DNA of 64,000 nt, taken from assembly GCF_000735135.1 (NCBI RefSeq), contig NZ_JPLZ01000002.1:350317-414316 (forward strand). Direction: 5' to 3'. The notes beneath the pieces are model-generated. The model was not told the origin of the DNA. It saw nothing but the letters and a program-made list of their open reading frames with translations, and searched no databases. This stretch comes from Chryseobacterium sp. FH1 (GTDB lineage: Bacteria; Bacteroidota; Bacteroidia; Flavobacteriales; Weeksellaceae). A program made the position numbers and the translations under genes. How positions within the stretch are numbered: position 1 is the first letter of the stretch; each line of letters begins with the position of its first letter. Shown here in pieces: positions 22,982 through 30,058 of this stretch.

Positions 22982-23707
22982 TTACTCTTTTCCAGTTAAA
23001 TAATTGATGACTTCCGCAGCGGCATACAATCCAAAAATAGCAGGAATAAAGCTGATAGTTCCGTAGAAAGAGCGTTTGAAATTAGTTCCATCTGTCATTT
23101 TCAAACTTTCTTCGTCTTGCAATTCTGTGGAGAAAACACAACGAAAACCTTTGTCGATTTTCTCTTTCTTCAGGCGTTTTCTCACTTGTCTTGCAAGAAG
23201 GCAATTGTTGGTTTTATGAATATCGCGCACCATCACTTTGCTCGGGTCAGATTTTCCACCAGCGCCCATAGACGATACCAATTTGGTCTTCGTTCTTCGG
23301 CAAGCGATAATCAAAGCGATTTTAGGAGTCAAAGAATCGATGCAGTCCAAAACATAATCGAATTTTTCGGATTGGAGAATTTCTCGCATTCTTTCAGGTT
23401 CCAAAAACTCATTGATTTTTGTCAAATCTAGCTTTGGATTGATGTCCATCAAACGATCACCAACCAACTCTACTTTGTGCTGTCCAATCGTAGAATGAAG
23501 TGCAGGCAATTGTCGATTGATATTGGTAATATCCACAACATCACCATCCACGATCACCATTTTTCCAACACCAGCTCTTGCCAAGAATTCTGCCGCAAAC
23601 GAGCCAACGCCACCTAAACCGACTACCAAAACTTTCGCGTTTTGAAGTTTTTCAATTCCCTCTTCTTTGATCAGCAATTCGGTGCGTTCTAGCCAAAATT
23701 TATCCAT
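22982..23707 (-). CDS. tcdA: tRNA threonylcarbamoyladenosine dehydratase (ThiF/E1-like)
   Basis: ATP-dependent dehydratase that cyclises t6A37 of tRNA to ct6A. The protein has 241 residues with the E1-like fold: VVGLGGVGSFAAEFLARAGVG (nucleotide loop), DGDVVDITNINRQ (conserved Asp/Asn/Arg), ALIIACRRTKTKLVSSMGAGGKSDP and the C-terminal RSFYGTISFIPAIFG. This combination is TcdA-specific rather than ThiF or MoeB. The first 8 bases overlap the end of the TatD gene, so translation is probably coupled. Confidence 0.9.
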   Translation of the reverse strand: MDKFWLERTELLIKEEGIEKLQNAKVLVVGLGGVGSFAAEFLARAGVGKMVIVDGDVVDITNINRQLPALHSTIGQHKVELVGDRLMDINPKLDLTKINEFLEPERMREILQSEKFDYVLDCIDSLTPKIALIIACRRTKTKLVSSMGAGGKSDPSKVMVRDIHKTNNCLLARQVRKRLKKEKIDKGFRCVFSTELQDEESLKMTDGTNFKRSFYGTISFIPAIFGLYAAAEVINYLTGKE

Positions 23708-24323
23708 TCCGTACGATATTATCTAAGTTTTCCCACATTTGATCTTTCAGATTTTCCAGCGTAATGGATTTGATTTCGGACACTTTTTCATAAAGCTTAA
23801 TGATTTCAAAATCAGCATCGTCTGTCTCCAGAAACAATCTTTGGACGGGAAAGTTTTTAATTATTTTTTGCAAAGATAAGTTTTCTAAGGTTGCTCTTCC
23901 AAAACTCAAGTAAAAGCCTGCATCCAGAAGTTCCTGTGCGATATTTTCTTTTTTGTTAAAACCGTGAATCACCAAAGGAACTTTCGCCTTTTTGTAATGT
24001 GAAATTTGAGAAAATCGTCGTACGCAATGGATGATAATTGGTTTTTGAATTTCCTCTGCCCAACTGATGTGTGCTTTGAAGATTTCGTTTTGAAGATTTT
24101 CATCAATGGTAATAATACCGTCCAATCCGCATTCGCCGATGGCCAAACAGTTTTCTGAAAGTGAAATGGTTTTGATCTTTTCAAAGTCTGATTTCCAATT
24201 TTCCGTGATGTCTTTGGGGTGCAAGCCTGCAGAAAATTTTCCAGGTGGAATTTCTTCGTTGAGATTCAAATTGTAAATCCCGGTTTTGCTAAGTTGATGG
24301 TGATGAAAATCTAGAAAATCCAT
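23700..24323 (-). CDS. TatD-family metal-dependent hydrolase
   Basis: A 207-residue, short TatD-like TIM-barrel hydrolase. Metal-binding positions are visible: the N-terminal DFHHHQ in place of the usual DxHxH, GECGLDG (Glu), IIHCVRR (His), PLVIHGFN (His) and LFLETDDAD (Asp). Family members are DNases or exonucleases, but the specificity of short forms is unproven. ATG 24323 is chosen over the upstream frame start because it lies just before the HxH motif and avoids the repeat word at 24355-24371. First gene of the TatD-tcdA-rnpA operon. Confidence 0.85.
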   Translation of the reverse strand: MDFLDFHHHQLSKTGIYNLNLNEEIPPGKFSAGLHPKDITENWKSDFEKIKTISLSENCLAIGECGLDGIITIDENLQNEIFKAHISWAEEIQKPIIIHCVRRFSQISHYKKAKVPLVIHGFNKKENIAQELLDAGFYLSFGRATLENLSLQKIIKNFPVQRLFLETDDADFEIIKLYEKVSEIKSITLENLKDQMWENLDNIVRNG

Positions 24324-24354
24324 AGCCAAAGATAAGAATTGATTGTATTTTTTT

Positions 24355-24371
24355 AAACGCAAAGTCCGCAA
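24355..24371 (-). repeat. CTTTGCG word repeat upstream of TatD
   Basis: On the minus strand it reads TTTGCGGACTTTGCGTT. The core word is shared with 61577-61597, and related words occur at 60466-60490 and 32296-32306. Confidence 0.7.
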
Positions 24372-24440
24372 ATATTTTTTTGAAATTATTGAAAATATTT
24401 TAAGAGTGGCAAGGGCGATTATGCTCTGCTAAGATTTTCT

Positions 24441-24485
24441 AAAGCCACAAAGTGGCGACCAATTGGTAGAAACAAGACAATAACG
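24441..24485 (+). repeat. hairpin-CGACC element, copy 1
   Basis: Stem GCCAC/GTGGC with loop AAA, followed by GACC and AATTGGTAGAAAC. Same format as the copies at 24489-24531 and 56889-56937 but with a different stem, so the pairing rather than the sequence is kept. No gene is convincing here: the 70-residue minus-strand reading of this area is repeat sequence. Confidence 0.7.
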
Positions 24486-24488
24486 AGC

Positions 24489-24531
24489 AAAGCTCCGGAG
24501 GAGCGACCTATCGGTTAAATAATACGAATGT
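24489..24531 (+). repeat. hairpin-CGACC element, copy 2
   Basis: Stem GCTCC/GGAGC, then GACC and TATCGGTTAAATAATACG. Arranged in tandem with copy 1. Confidence 0.7.
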
Positions 24532-24603
24532 TGAATTTTTGATTTGCTTTCTATTGAATGACAAAATCTCGTTTTGTGATGAATGGTTAAACCTTGCGAA
24601 GTC

Positions 24604-24710
24604 GCAGCCCGACTTGAACGGAAATCCTTTTTTGCGTACACTCAAGTTCAACTTAACTGAAATCGTCGGCAAAAAAGATTGGGAGTGGAAGGCGGATAAA
24701 GCTGCCCAAA
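24604..24710 (+). repeat. structured ~105-nt element, copy A
   Basis: Left part GCAGCCCGACTTGAACGG, then AAATCCTTTTTTGCG; a variable middle; right part GGCAAAAAAGATTGGGAGTGG, then AAGGCGG and AAAGCTGCCC. The T-run and A-run arms pair into a long hairpin. The same two conserved blocks occur in the opposite orientation at 33237-33340 with a different loop. A 68-residue reading frame over it is rejected as non-coding. Confidence 0.7.
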
Positions 24711-24790
24711 TCCTACAATCAATGATAATTCGTAATCTATTGTAATTAATGAAAATAAATGTTAATTTTACATTCTATCCTTGAAACCGA

Positions 24791-25420
24791 ATGAGAAAAA
24801 AATTTACAGAAAAACAAATCAATATCCTGGATGTTGCGGAGGAACTGATTGCGAAAAAAGGCTTCGACGGAACTTCGGTGCGCGATATTTGTACGAAGGC
24901 CAACATCAATGTGGCGATGATTTCTTACTACTTCGGATCCAAGGAAAAGATGATGTCCTACCTTTATCAATACCGAGTTCAGCGTACCAAAGAGAGTTTT
25001 TCGGAATTTGCACAGACGATAAAAGAGGGTAAACCGGAAATGCAAATGAAGGAAATCATAAATTATATTGTGTCTTTGCTTTTCAAATACAGCTATTTCC
25101 ACGGGTTTGTGACACAGGAAATTCGGACTTTGGAAAATGTTAAAGATGACCTTTTGGAGTTTTATCAGATTTGCGTGACGAGGTTGGATGATATTGTGAA
25201 AAAGGGAATTGTTTCCGGCGTTTTCCACAATGCCCCAAAATCGGAAGATGTGTTGACGATGATCATCGGCTCCACATTGTTCGTGATCCGAAACCGAAAT
25301 TTCTACGAGCTTTACATTCCTGCAAGCAACGATGCGCAATATATGAAAGAGGCGGAACAAAAACTGAGAAGCAGTATTCTGCTGAGTGTTTTTGCGCTTT
25401 TGGATTATGATGCGGAGTAG
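24791..25420 (+). CDS. TetR-family transcriptional regulator
   Basis: A 209-residue regulator. The N-terminal helix-turn-helix is typical: ILDVAEELIAKKGFDGTSVRDICTKANINVAMISYYFGSKEKMM (residues about 11-55). The C-terminal part binds an unknown ligand and dimerises. ATG 24791 lies a few residues before the first helix, as usual. It follows a repeat-filled gap, and the downstream serine hydrolase is convergent, so no target is evident. Confidence 0.9.
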   Translation: MRKKFTEKQINILDVAEELIAKKGFDGTSVRDICTKANINVAMISYYFGSKEKMMSYLYQYRVQRTKESFSEFAQTIKEGKPEMQMKEIINYIVSLLFKYSYFHGFVTQEIRTLENVKDDLLEFYQICVTRLDDIVKKGIVSGVFHNAPKSEDVLTMIIGSTLFVIRNRNFYELYIPASNDAQYMKEAEQKLRSSILLSVFALLDYDAE

Positions 25421-25456
25421 TTTTTTGAACCACAAAAGTTACAAAGTTTTCTACAC

Positions 25457-25531
25457 TTCTCGCTGATTTGGCAGATTTAGCGGATTTTTATGTTTAATAA
25501 ATCTGCAAAATTTACATATTCTGCGAGAGAA
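25457..25531. repeat. interrupted palindrome after the TetR gene
   Basis: Nested arms: TCTCGC (25458-25463) with GCGAGA (25523-25528), and GCAGATTT (25471-25478) with AAATCTGC (25498-25505). It can form a cruciform or act as a shared 3' stem between two convergent genes. Confidence 0.6.
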
Positions 25532-25532
25532 T

Positions 25533-26681
25533 TCAATTGTATTTCTGAGTTAATTTCAAGGCTTCATTAATATAAAACTCGACTTCTGCAGGACGGTTTT
25601 TTGCATCTTTTTGCTCGCCTTCTTTGTTTCCGAAACGTACGATGATCATATCATATTCCGGAACTACAATCACGTACTGACCGTAAAGTCCGCGGAGATA
25701 ATAGTGGTGGATTTTCGAATCGTAGTTGGTCCAAACACCCATTCCGTAAACGCCGTTTGAGTTTTGAGTTGGCGTAATCATTTGGCTCACAAATTTTTCA
25801 TCGATCAGCGGAATGTTCTCAAATTTCCCCCCATTTAAAAGCAATGAACCCAGTTTTGCAAAATCCCGAGCATTGGATTGGATGCAACAAAAGGTTTTTT
25901 CGACGCCTAATTCATCCGTCGTCCATTCTGCATTTTGTTCCATCCCAAGCGGTTTCCAAAGCTTTGCTGAGGCATAATCTGCGAGAGGAATTCCAACTGC
26001 TTTTCCAATGGCAAATCCTAAAAGTAAAGTTGCGCCACTTTGATATTCGAATTTTTCGCCTGGATTTTGTTTTAAATTTCTCTTGAAAATAACGTCCGCC
26101 AAAGAGAATCCGTAATAGGCGGATGCGTTTGGTTTGAAAGGATTTTTATAATCTTCGTCCCAATCCAATCCAGCTTCCATAGATGCGAGATTACCTAAAG
26201 TCAGGTTTTTCCCAAATTCTTTTTCGGCATATTCTGGGTAGAAAGTCGAAATCGGTTGATTGACACTCGCGATTCTGCCGTCATCTATCGCTTTTCCCAA
26301 AAGCAGAACACTCACGGTTTTAGCCATTGAAAATGAGTTGCTGGCCGTATTTTTTTTGTAACCGTCCCAATATCTTTCTTGCAAAAGTTTTCCGTTTTGA
26401 ATCACCAAAAAAGAAATGGACTCTGTGTCTTTCAGGTGTTTTTCTAAATCAGGAGACAATGGCTTTTTATTATAATCAATGTCTGTAGGCCACGGTTTTG
26501 GTTGGGCTTTCGAAATAATTTTTGAAGGAAAATATTTACCGTCGTTGATTGTCGAGCTGGTTTCTCCTCGAAGATAAGTGAGTCTGATGCCTTTGAAAAG
26601 ATAATTGTAGCCAGAAATATAAACCGCTAAAATGATTGTGGCGAGAACGAGAAGAAATATATTAATAGGCTTTTTCAGCAT
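25533..26681 (-). CDS. serine beta-lactamase-like hydrolase (class C/esterase family)
   Basis: A 382-residue membrane-anchored serine hydrolase. The N-terminal hydrophobic helix is at about 5-30 (INIFLLVLATIILAVYISGYNYLF). The catalytic SxxK is SMAK, preceded by the family-typical SNSF. A tyrosine motif (EYQSGATLLLGFAIG) stands in the place of YxN, and HYYLRGLYGQYVIVVPE near the end matches the third box. It may be a peptidase, esterase or amidase; true beta-lactam resistance is not implied. ATG 26681 is preferred to the TTG at 26720. Confidence 0.82.
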   Translation of the reverse strand: MLKKPINIFLLVLATIILAVYISGYNYLFKGIRLTYLRGETSSTINDGKYFPSKIISKAQPKPWPTDIDYNKKPLSPDLEKHLKDTESISFLVIQNGKLLQERYWDGYKKNTASNSFSMAKTVSVLLLGKAIDDGRIASVNQPISTFYPEYAEKEFGKNLTLGNLASMEAGLDWDEDYKNPFKPNASAYYGFSLADVIFKRNLKQNPGEKFEYQSGATLLLGFAIGKAVGIPLADYASAKLWKPLGMEQNAEWTTDELGVEKTFCCIQSNARDFAKLGSLLLNGGKFENIPLIDEKFVSQMITPTQNSNGVYGMGVWTNYDSKIHHYYLRGLYGQYVIVVPEYDMIIVRFGNKEGEQKDAKNRPAEVEFYINEALKLTQKYN

Positions 26682-26767
26682 TTCAAAAACTTTATGTAAA
26701 AATAAATTTATTTTACTCAAATAACGATATTTTTGTTTGGAATGATTTTCGATTTTTTCCTGATCTT

Positions 26768-28009
26768 ATGAATGATGACTTAAAAAAACAACAACTTCGC
26801 AACCACAAAATGCTGGCTACAGGATTATTTATCTTGATGGCAGTTGTCTTTGTGGCAATGACAATTTTACAAAAGCAAAATCCTTCGCATTGGATCGGTT
26901 ATATCCGCGCCTTTTCCGAAGCGGCGATGGTTGGCGCGTTGGCAGATTGGTTTGCGGTGACAGCGCTCTTTAATTATCCTTTGGGAATCAAAATTCCACA
27001 CACCAATTTGATTGAGAATTCTAAAGAAAAGATTGGTGATAATCTGGGAAATTTCGTGGTGGAAAATTTTCTTTCGCCTCAAAATATCAGACCTTATATT
27101 CAGAAACTAAAAGTTTCGGTTTACGCTGGCGAATGGCTTTCGAAAGAGAGAAATCAAACTGTTTTGATCAATGAATTGTCATCGATTTTAATCAATATCA
27201 TCAATAAACTGGATGATGAAACAGTCGTGAGATTCATCACGAGCAAAGCTGAAGAAATGGCTGATTCGATCAAACTTAATTCGATTGTCGGAAGTGGAAT
27301 CGAATATATCCTTAATAAAAACGACCATCAACGATTGATCACTGGACTCAGTTCTCAAATCAAAAATTACATTCTGGAAAATCAACAATTGGTAACGGAA
27401 AGAGTAGAAAAGGAAAGTTTTTTCTTCATTCCAAAATCGGTGGATTCAAAAATATCAGAAAAAATCACTAAAGGTTTGAGCGATTATTTTCGTGAAGTGG
27501 AAGAGGATTTAAAACATCCCTTGAGAACGGAAATCACAAGCAAGATTTTCGAATTTTCAAAAGAACTAAAAGAAGAGCCAAAATGGGAATCGGAATTTGA
27601 AACCATCAAATCAGAATTTCTGCAAGGTGAAAAACTGAATCAATATTCCAATGACATCTGGCAATCTTTAAAATCATCCTTAATAACCGAATTGACCGAA
27701 CAAAATTCTAAACTCAAATCCTATATTAAAAAAAATCTGGACGAGTTTGTCTTCAATCTTCAAAACGATGAGCAATTCCAAAACCGAATTGACAGCTGGG
27801 TGCGATTGACCGCTTACAAATACATTCTGAAAAACACCAAAGGTTTCGGTGAATTGATCAGCACAACCGTTGGAAATTGGGAAGGAAAAGAACTCAGCAG
27901 AAAACTGGAGCTGGAAGTTGGTAAAGATTTACAATTTATTCGGATCAACGGAACTATTGTTGGTGGTCTGGTTGGGTTGATCATTTATACAGTTGCACAC
28001 TTTATATAA
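26768..28009 (+). CDS. DUF445 membrane protein
   Basis: A 413-residue protein with an N-terminal membrane helix (MLATGLFILMAVVFVAMTIL), then the DUF445 hallmark FSEAAMVGALADWFAVTALFNYPLGIKIPHT with NSKEKIGDNLGNFV. A long helical, charged middle and a C-terminal helix (GTIVGGLVGLIIYTVAHFI) follow. Probably a bitopic inner-membrane protein whose helical domain is cytoplasmic or periplasmic. Function unknown. Divergent from the serine hydrolase, with an 86 bp gap. Confidence 0.85.
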   Translation: MNDDLKKQQLRNHKMLATGLFILMAVVFVAMTILQKQNPSHWIGYIRAFSEAAMVGALADWFAVTALFNYPLGIKIPHTNLIENSKEKIGDNLGNFVVENFLSPQNIRPYIQKLKVSVYAGEWLSKERNQTVLINELSSILINIINKLDDETVVRFITSKAEEMADSIKLNSIVGSGIEYILNKNDHQRLITGLSSQIKNYILENQQLVTERVEKESFFFIPKSVDSKISEKITKGLSDYFREVEEDLKHPLRTEITSKIFEFSKELKEEPKWESEFETIKSEFLQGEKLNQYSNDIWQSLKSSLITELTEQNSKLKSYIKKNLDEFVFNLQNDEQFQNRIDSWVRLTAYKYILKNTKGFGELISTTVGNWEGKELSRKLELEVGKDLQFIRINGTIVGGLVGLIIYTVAHFI

Positions 28010-28011
28010 AA

Positions 28012-28035
28012 AAAGCCTCCAAATTAGGAGGCTTT
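28012..28035 (-). terminator. bidirectional terminator between DUF445 and the phosphorylase-like gene
   Basis: Perfect AAAGCCTCC / GGAGGCTTT stem, loop AAATTA. The long T-run follows on the minus strand, so it mainly serves the minus-strand gene. Confidence 0.8.
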
Positions 28036-28041
28036 CAATTT

Positions 28042-29709
28042 TTATTTCTGTTCAAGAATTTTCTCGATAATTTTATGAGTGATCATATAAGTTGGTTTCA
28101 CGCCTGTGAGTCCAAGTCCGCCGGAAGATAATGTACTTCCCGTTTCCAAAGGATTATCCGAAGCGTAGTAAGCGTACATCACAAACAGATCCGGAGAAAT
28201 GTGATGACGGATTTTGCTCGCTACCTGAATGGCTTTTTGGTAATGCGCGCCCTCCATTTCCAGTCCGATGGCTTTCCACGAAGTGGTCATAAAGTAAGAC
28301 AAAATATCTTTGTTCTGAAGTGATGTTCCCAAAACCGTCACCATTGGTCCTTCAAAAGCTTTCACTTCATCATCTTGGAAATCTTCCAGTTTCAAAGCAT
28401 TCTCGAAAGTATAATTGTCTGCCGTTCCTTCGAAGATGTGAGACGTTGGGATCATAATGTCGCCTTTTCCGCCAGTCAAGATTCCGGCTTTTCCCATAAT
28501 GGAAACGGATTTCACTTTCATCATATATACTTCGCCGTTCACTTCATAAGGTCTTAGCAATTCGTCCATGACCTCGAAAGCCTGTTCTCCAAAAGCGTAA
28601 TCGAAAACCAAGATCACATCATCACCTTTATATTTCTGACCAGCAAAAACAGAATTCTTAAGTTCAGTTTTAGAAAGGTCGATGATTTGAACATCTATAT
28701 TACTTCCACTGTGGTCATCGATGTAAATCATTCCTTCTTTTAAGGCATGATCCAGAACTTTGGTTTGAAGATCTTTTTTGTTACTGATGTCAGCAAAAAG
28801 TTTGTAATCAACTTCTTTCGTCCCCTTTTTACTAAGAGCATCGTTGGCAAAAAGCATATTCTTCACCGAGTGCATATTTGCGCTGATGATGTGAAGCGGG
28901 CGCATATGAAGATTGTTCTCTACCAAAACCTGCTTGATCTTGTTTGCCCATTTCTCTCCGAAAAGGTGGTGGCCAACTCTTTCTTGTAGGATTGATGAAA
29001 AATAGATCTCTCTTTCACTTACTTCTTTCCAATCGGTCAAACTCACTTGTCCTAACCAATAGATGATCTTGAACAAACGGTCAGGATTGTTGTCATCGCC
29101 GAAGCTGTTATAAGCGTTCAAAGTTTCATCAAAGGTTCTTCCCAAGAAAGAAGAAAGATGGATCAATGCCACTTCTTTTTCTTTTCGGCTGTGTTTTTTC
29201 TCGCCTTTCGCAACTTCTTCAATGATTTTCCAAATGCGTCTTGGTCGTCCATCTTCGCTTAGGTCAAAACCGATGTTTCTGATTTTGTCTGCTTCCAGAT
29301 ATAAGAAGGTAAGGTGAGTCAAAATATCGTAGATTTCAGAACGTCCCAATAGAACTTCGATATTCATCTGGTGTTCGTCGATTCTGTAGCAATTTCTGCG
29401 TCTTTTCTTTGGAACGATTGGTTCGAAGCTTCCTTTGTCAAAACCTTCATCAGACGTTAAATGAATGAAGGAACATTCTTCGATGCCTTCCGGAAGACGG
29501 TCAAGAACATAAAGTAAACCGTCCAGCTCTATCTTGTTGGGGATGCTCATACTTCCGTAGATCTCAGGATTGATCACCATTAAGAGTTTTCTTAATGATT
29601 CGCCCGAAACACCTGAAGGTTTGAAAAATCCTCTGTAAAATAAGTGTCGCATAGACACATATAATCTTTCGATAGCCTCTGTGGTTTCTCTTGCTCTTGA
29701 ATTTGCCAT
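28042..29709 (-). CDS. Bacteroidetes-type protein with a phosphorylase-like C-terminal half (DUF6909-like)
   Basis: A 555-residue cytosolic protein. The N-terminal 300 residues are unrecognised and largely helical (RETTEAIERLYVSMRHLFYRGFFKPSGVSGESLRKLL). The C-terminal part looks like the nucleoside phosphorylase superfamily: SVSIMGKAGILTGGKGDIMIPTSHIFEGT, MVTVLGTSLQ, and KAIGLEMEGAHYQKAI, equivalent to the EMEG ribose-binding motif of purine and uridine phosphorylases. A nucleosidase or phosphorylase role is an inference from these motifs. The family name is from memory. Confidence 0.65.
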   Translation of the reverse strand: MANSRARETTEAIERLYVSMRHLFYRGFFKPSGVSGESLRKLLMVINPEIYGSMSIPNKIELDGLLYVLDRLPEGIEECSFIHLTSDEGFDKGSFEPIVPKKRRRNCYRIDEHQMNIEVLLGRSEIYDILTHLTFLYLEADKIRNIGFDLSEDGRPRRIWKIIEEVAKGEKKHSRKEKEVALIHLSSFLGRTFDETLNAYNSFGDDNNPDRLFKIIYWLGQVSLTDWKEVSEREIYFSSILQERVGHHLFGEKWANKIKQVLVENNLHMRPLHIISANMHSVKNMLFANDALSKKGTKEVDYKLFADISNKKDLQTKVLDHALKEGMIYIDDHSGSNIDVQIIDLSKTELKNSVFAGQKYKGDDVILVFDYAFGEQAFEVMDELLRPYEVNGEVYMMKVKSVSIMGKAGILTGGKGDIMIPTSHIFEGTADNYTFENALKLEDFQDDEVKAFEGPMVTVLGTSLQNKDILSYFMTTSWKAIGLEMEGAHYQKAIQVASKIRHHISPDLFVMYAYYASDNPLETGSTLSSGGLGLTGVKPTYMITHKIIEKILEQK

Positions 29710-30006
29710 ATATTAAAATTTTTATAAAAGTCTGCGAAGTTACGAAATTTAATTTAAATAATTAATTTATTGATTTTCAGTTGTTTGGTTGTGTATTTTG
29801 TAAATCTGCAATTGGTCTTAAAATTAATATTTCTCCCTAATACTGAGAAAGGATTCTTAAAATAAATTTTATTCATATTTCGATAACAATAATAAAACAT
29901 AGTGTTTTTTATTTTTAATTCAATCGGTGTTAATTTTAAAGGGGTTGTCTAAAGATTAAAATTTAAATCATGCAAAAATGGCTATAAATTATGAGGGGTA
30001 TTTTAT
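29710..30006. other. AT-rich intergenic region, no gene found
   Basis: About 300 bp separating two divergent genes. It is very AT-rich, with no open frame of note and no palindrome beyond short A/T runs. It presumably holds regulatory sites for the glutamine synthetase gene, which could not be pinned down. Confidence 0.5.
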
Positions 30007-30034
30007 TTTGACCTTATATTTTTTTGTAAATTTG
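30007..30034 (+). promoter_or_regulatory. promoter TTTG-N16-TAAATTTG of glutamine synthetase III
   Basis: TTTG 30007-30010 and TAAATTTG 30027-30034. Lies inside a longer open frame beginning at 29978, so it supports ATG 30059. Confidence 0.6.
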
Positions 30035-30058
30035 CCACGTTTAAAAAAACAAACTTTT

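Noticed and set aside
24429-24641. 70-residue minus-strand frame
   Set aside because: It is made of the hairpin-CGACC repeats; such frames recur with repeats and show no protein-like pattern.
24539-24745. 68-residue plus-strand frame before the TetR gene
   Set aside because: It covers the structured element that is also present on the other strand at 33237-33340, where it is not open, so it is not coding.
25533-26681. Antibiotic-resistance beta-lactamase
   Set aside because: SxxK and related boxes are present, but the anchored form and altered tyrosine motif fit the general esterase/peptidase branch.
29978-30058. Longer N-terminus of glutamine synthetase III
   Set aside because: Contains the promoter TAAATTTG; the conserved family start is at 30059.
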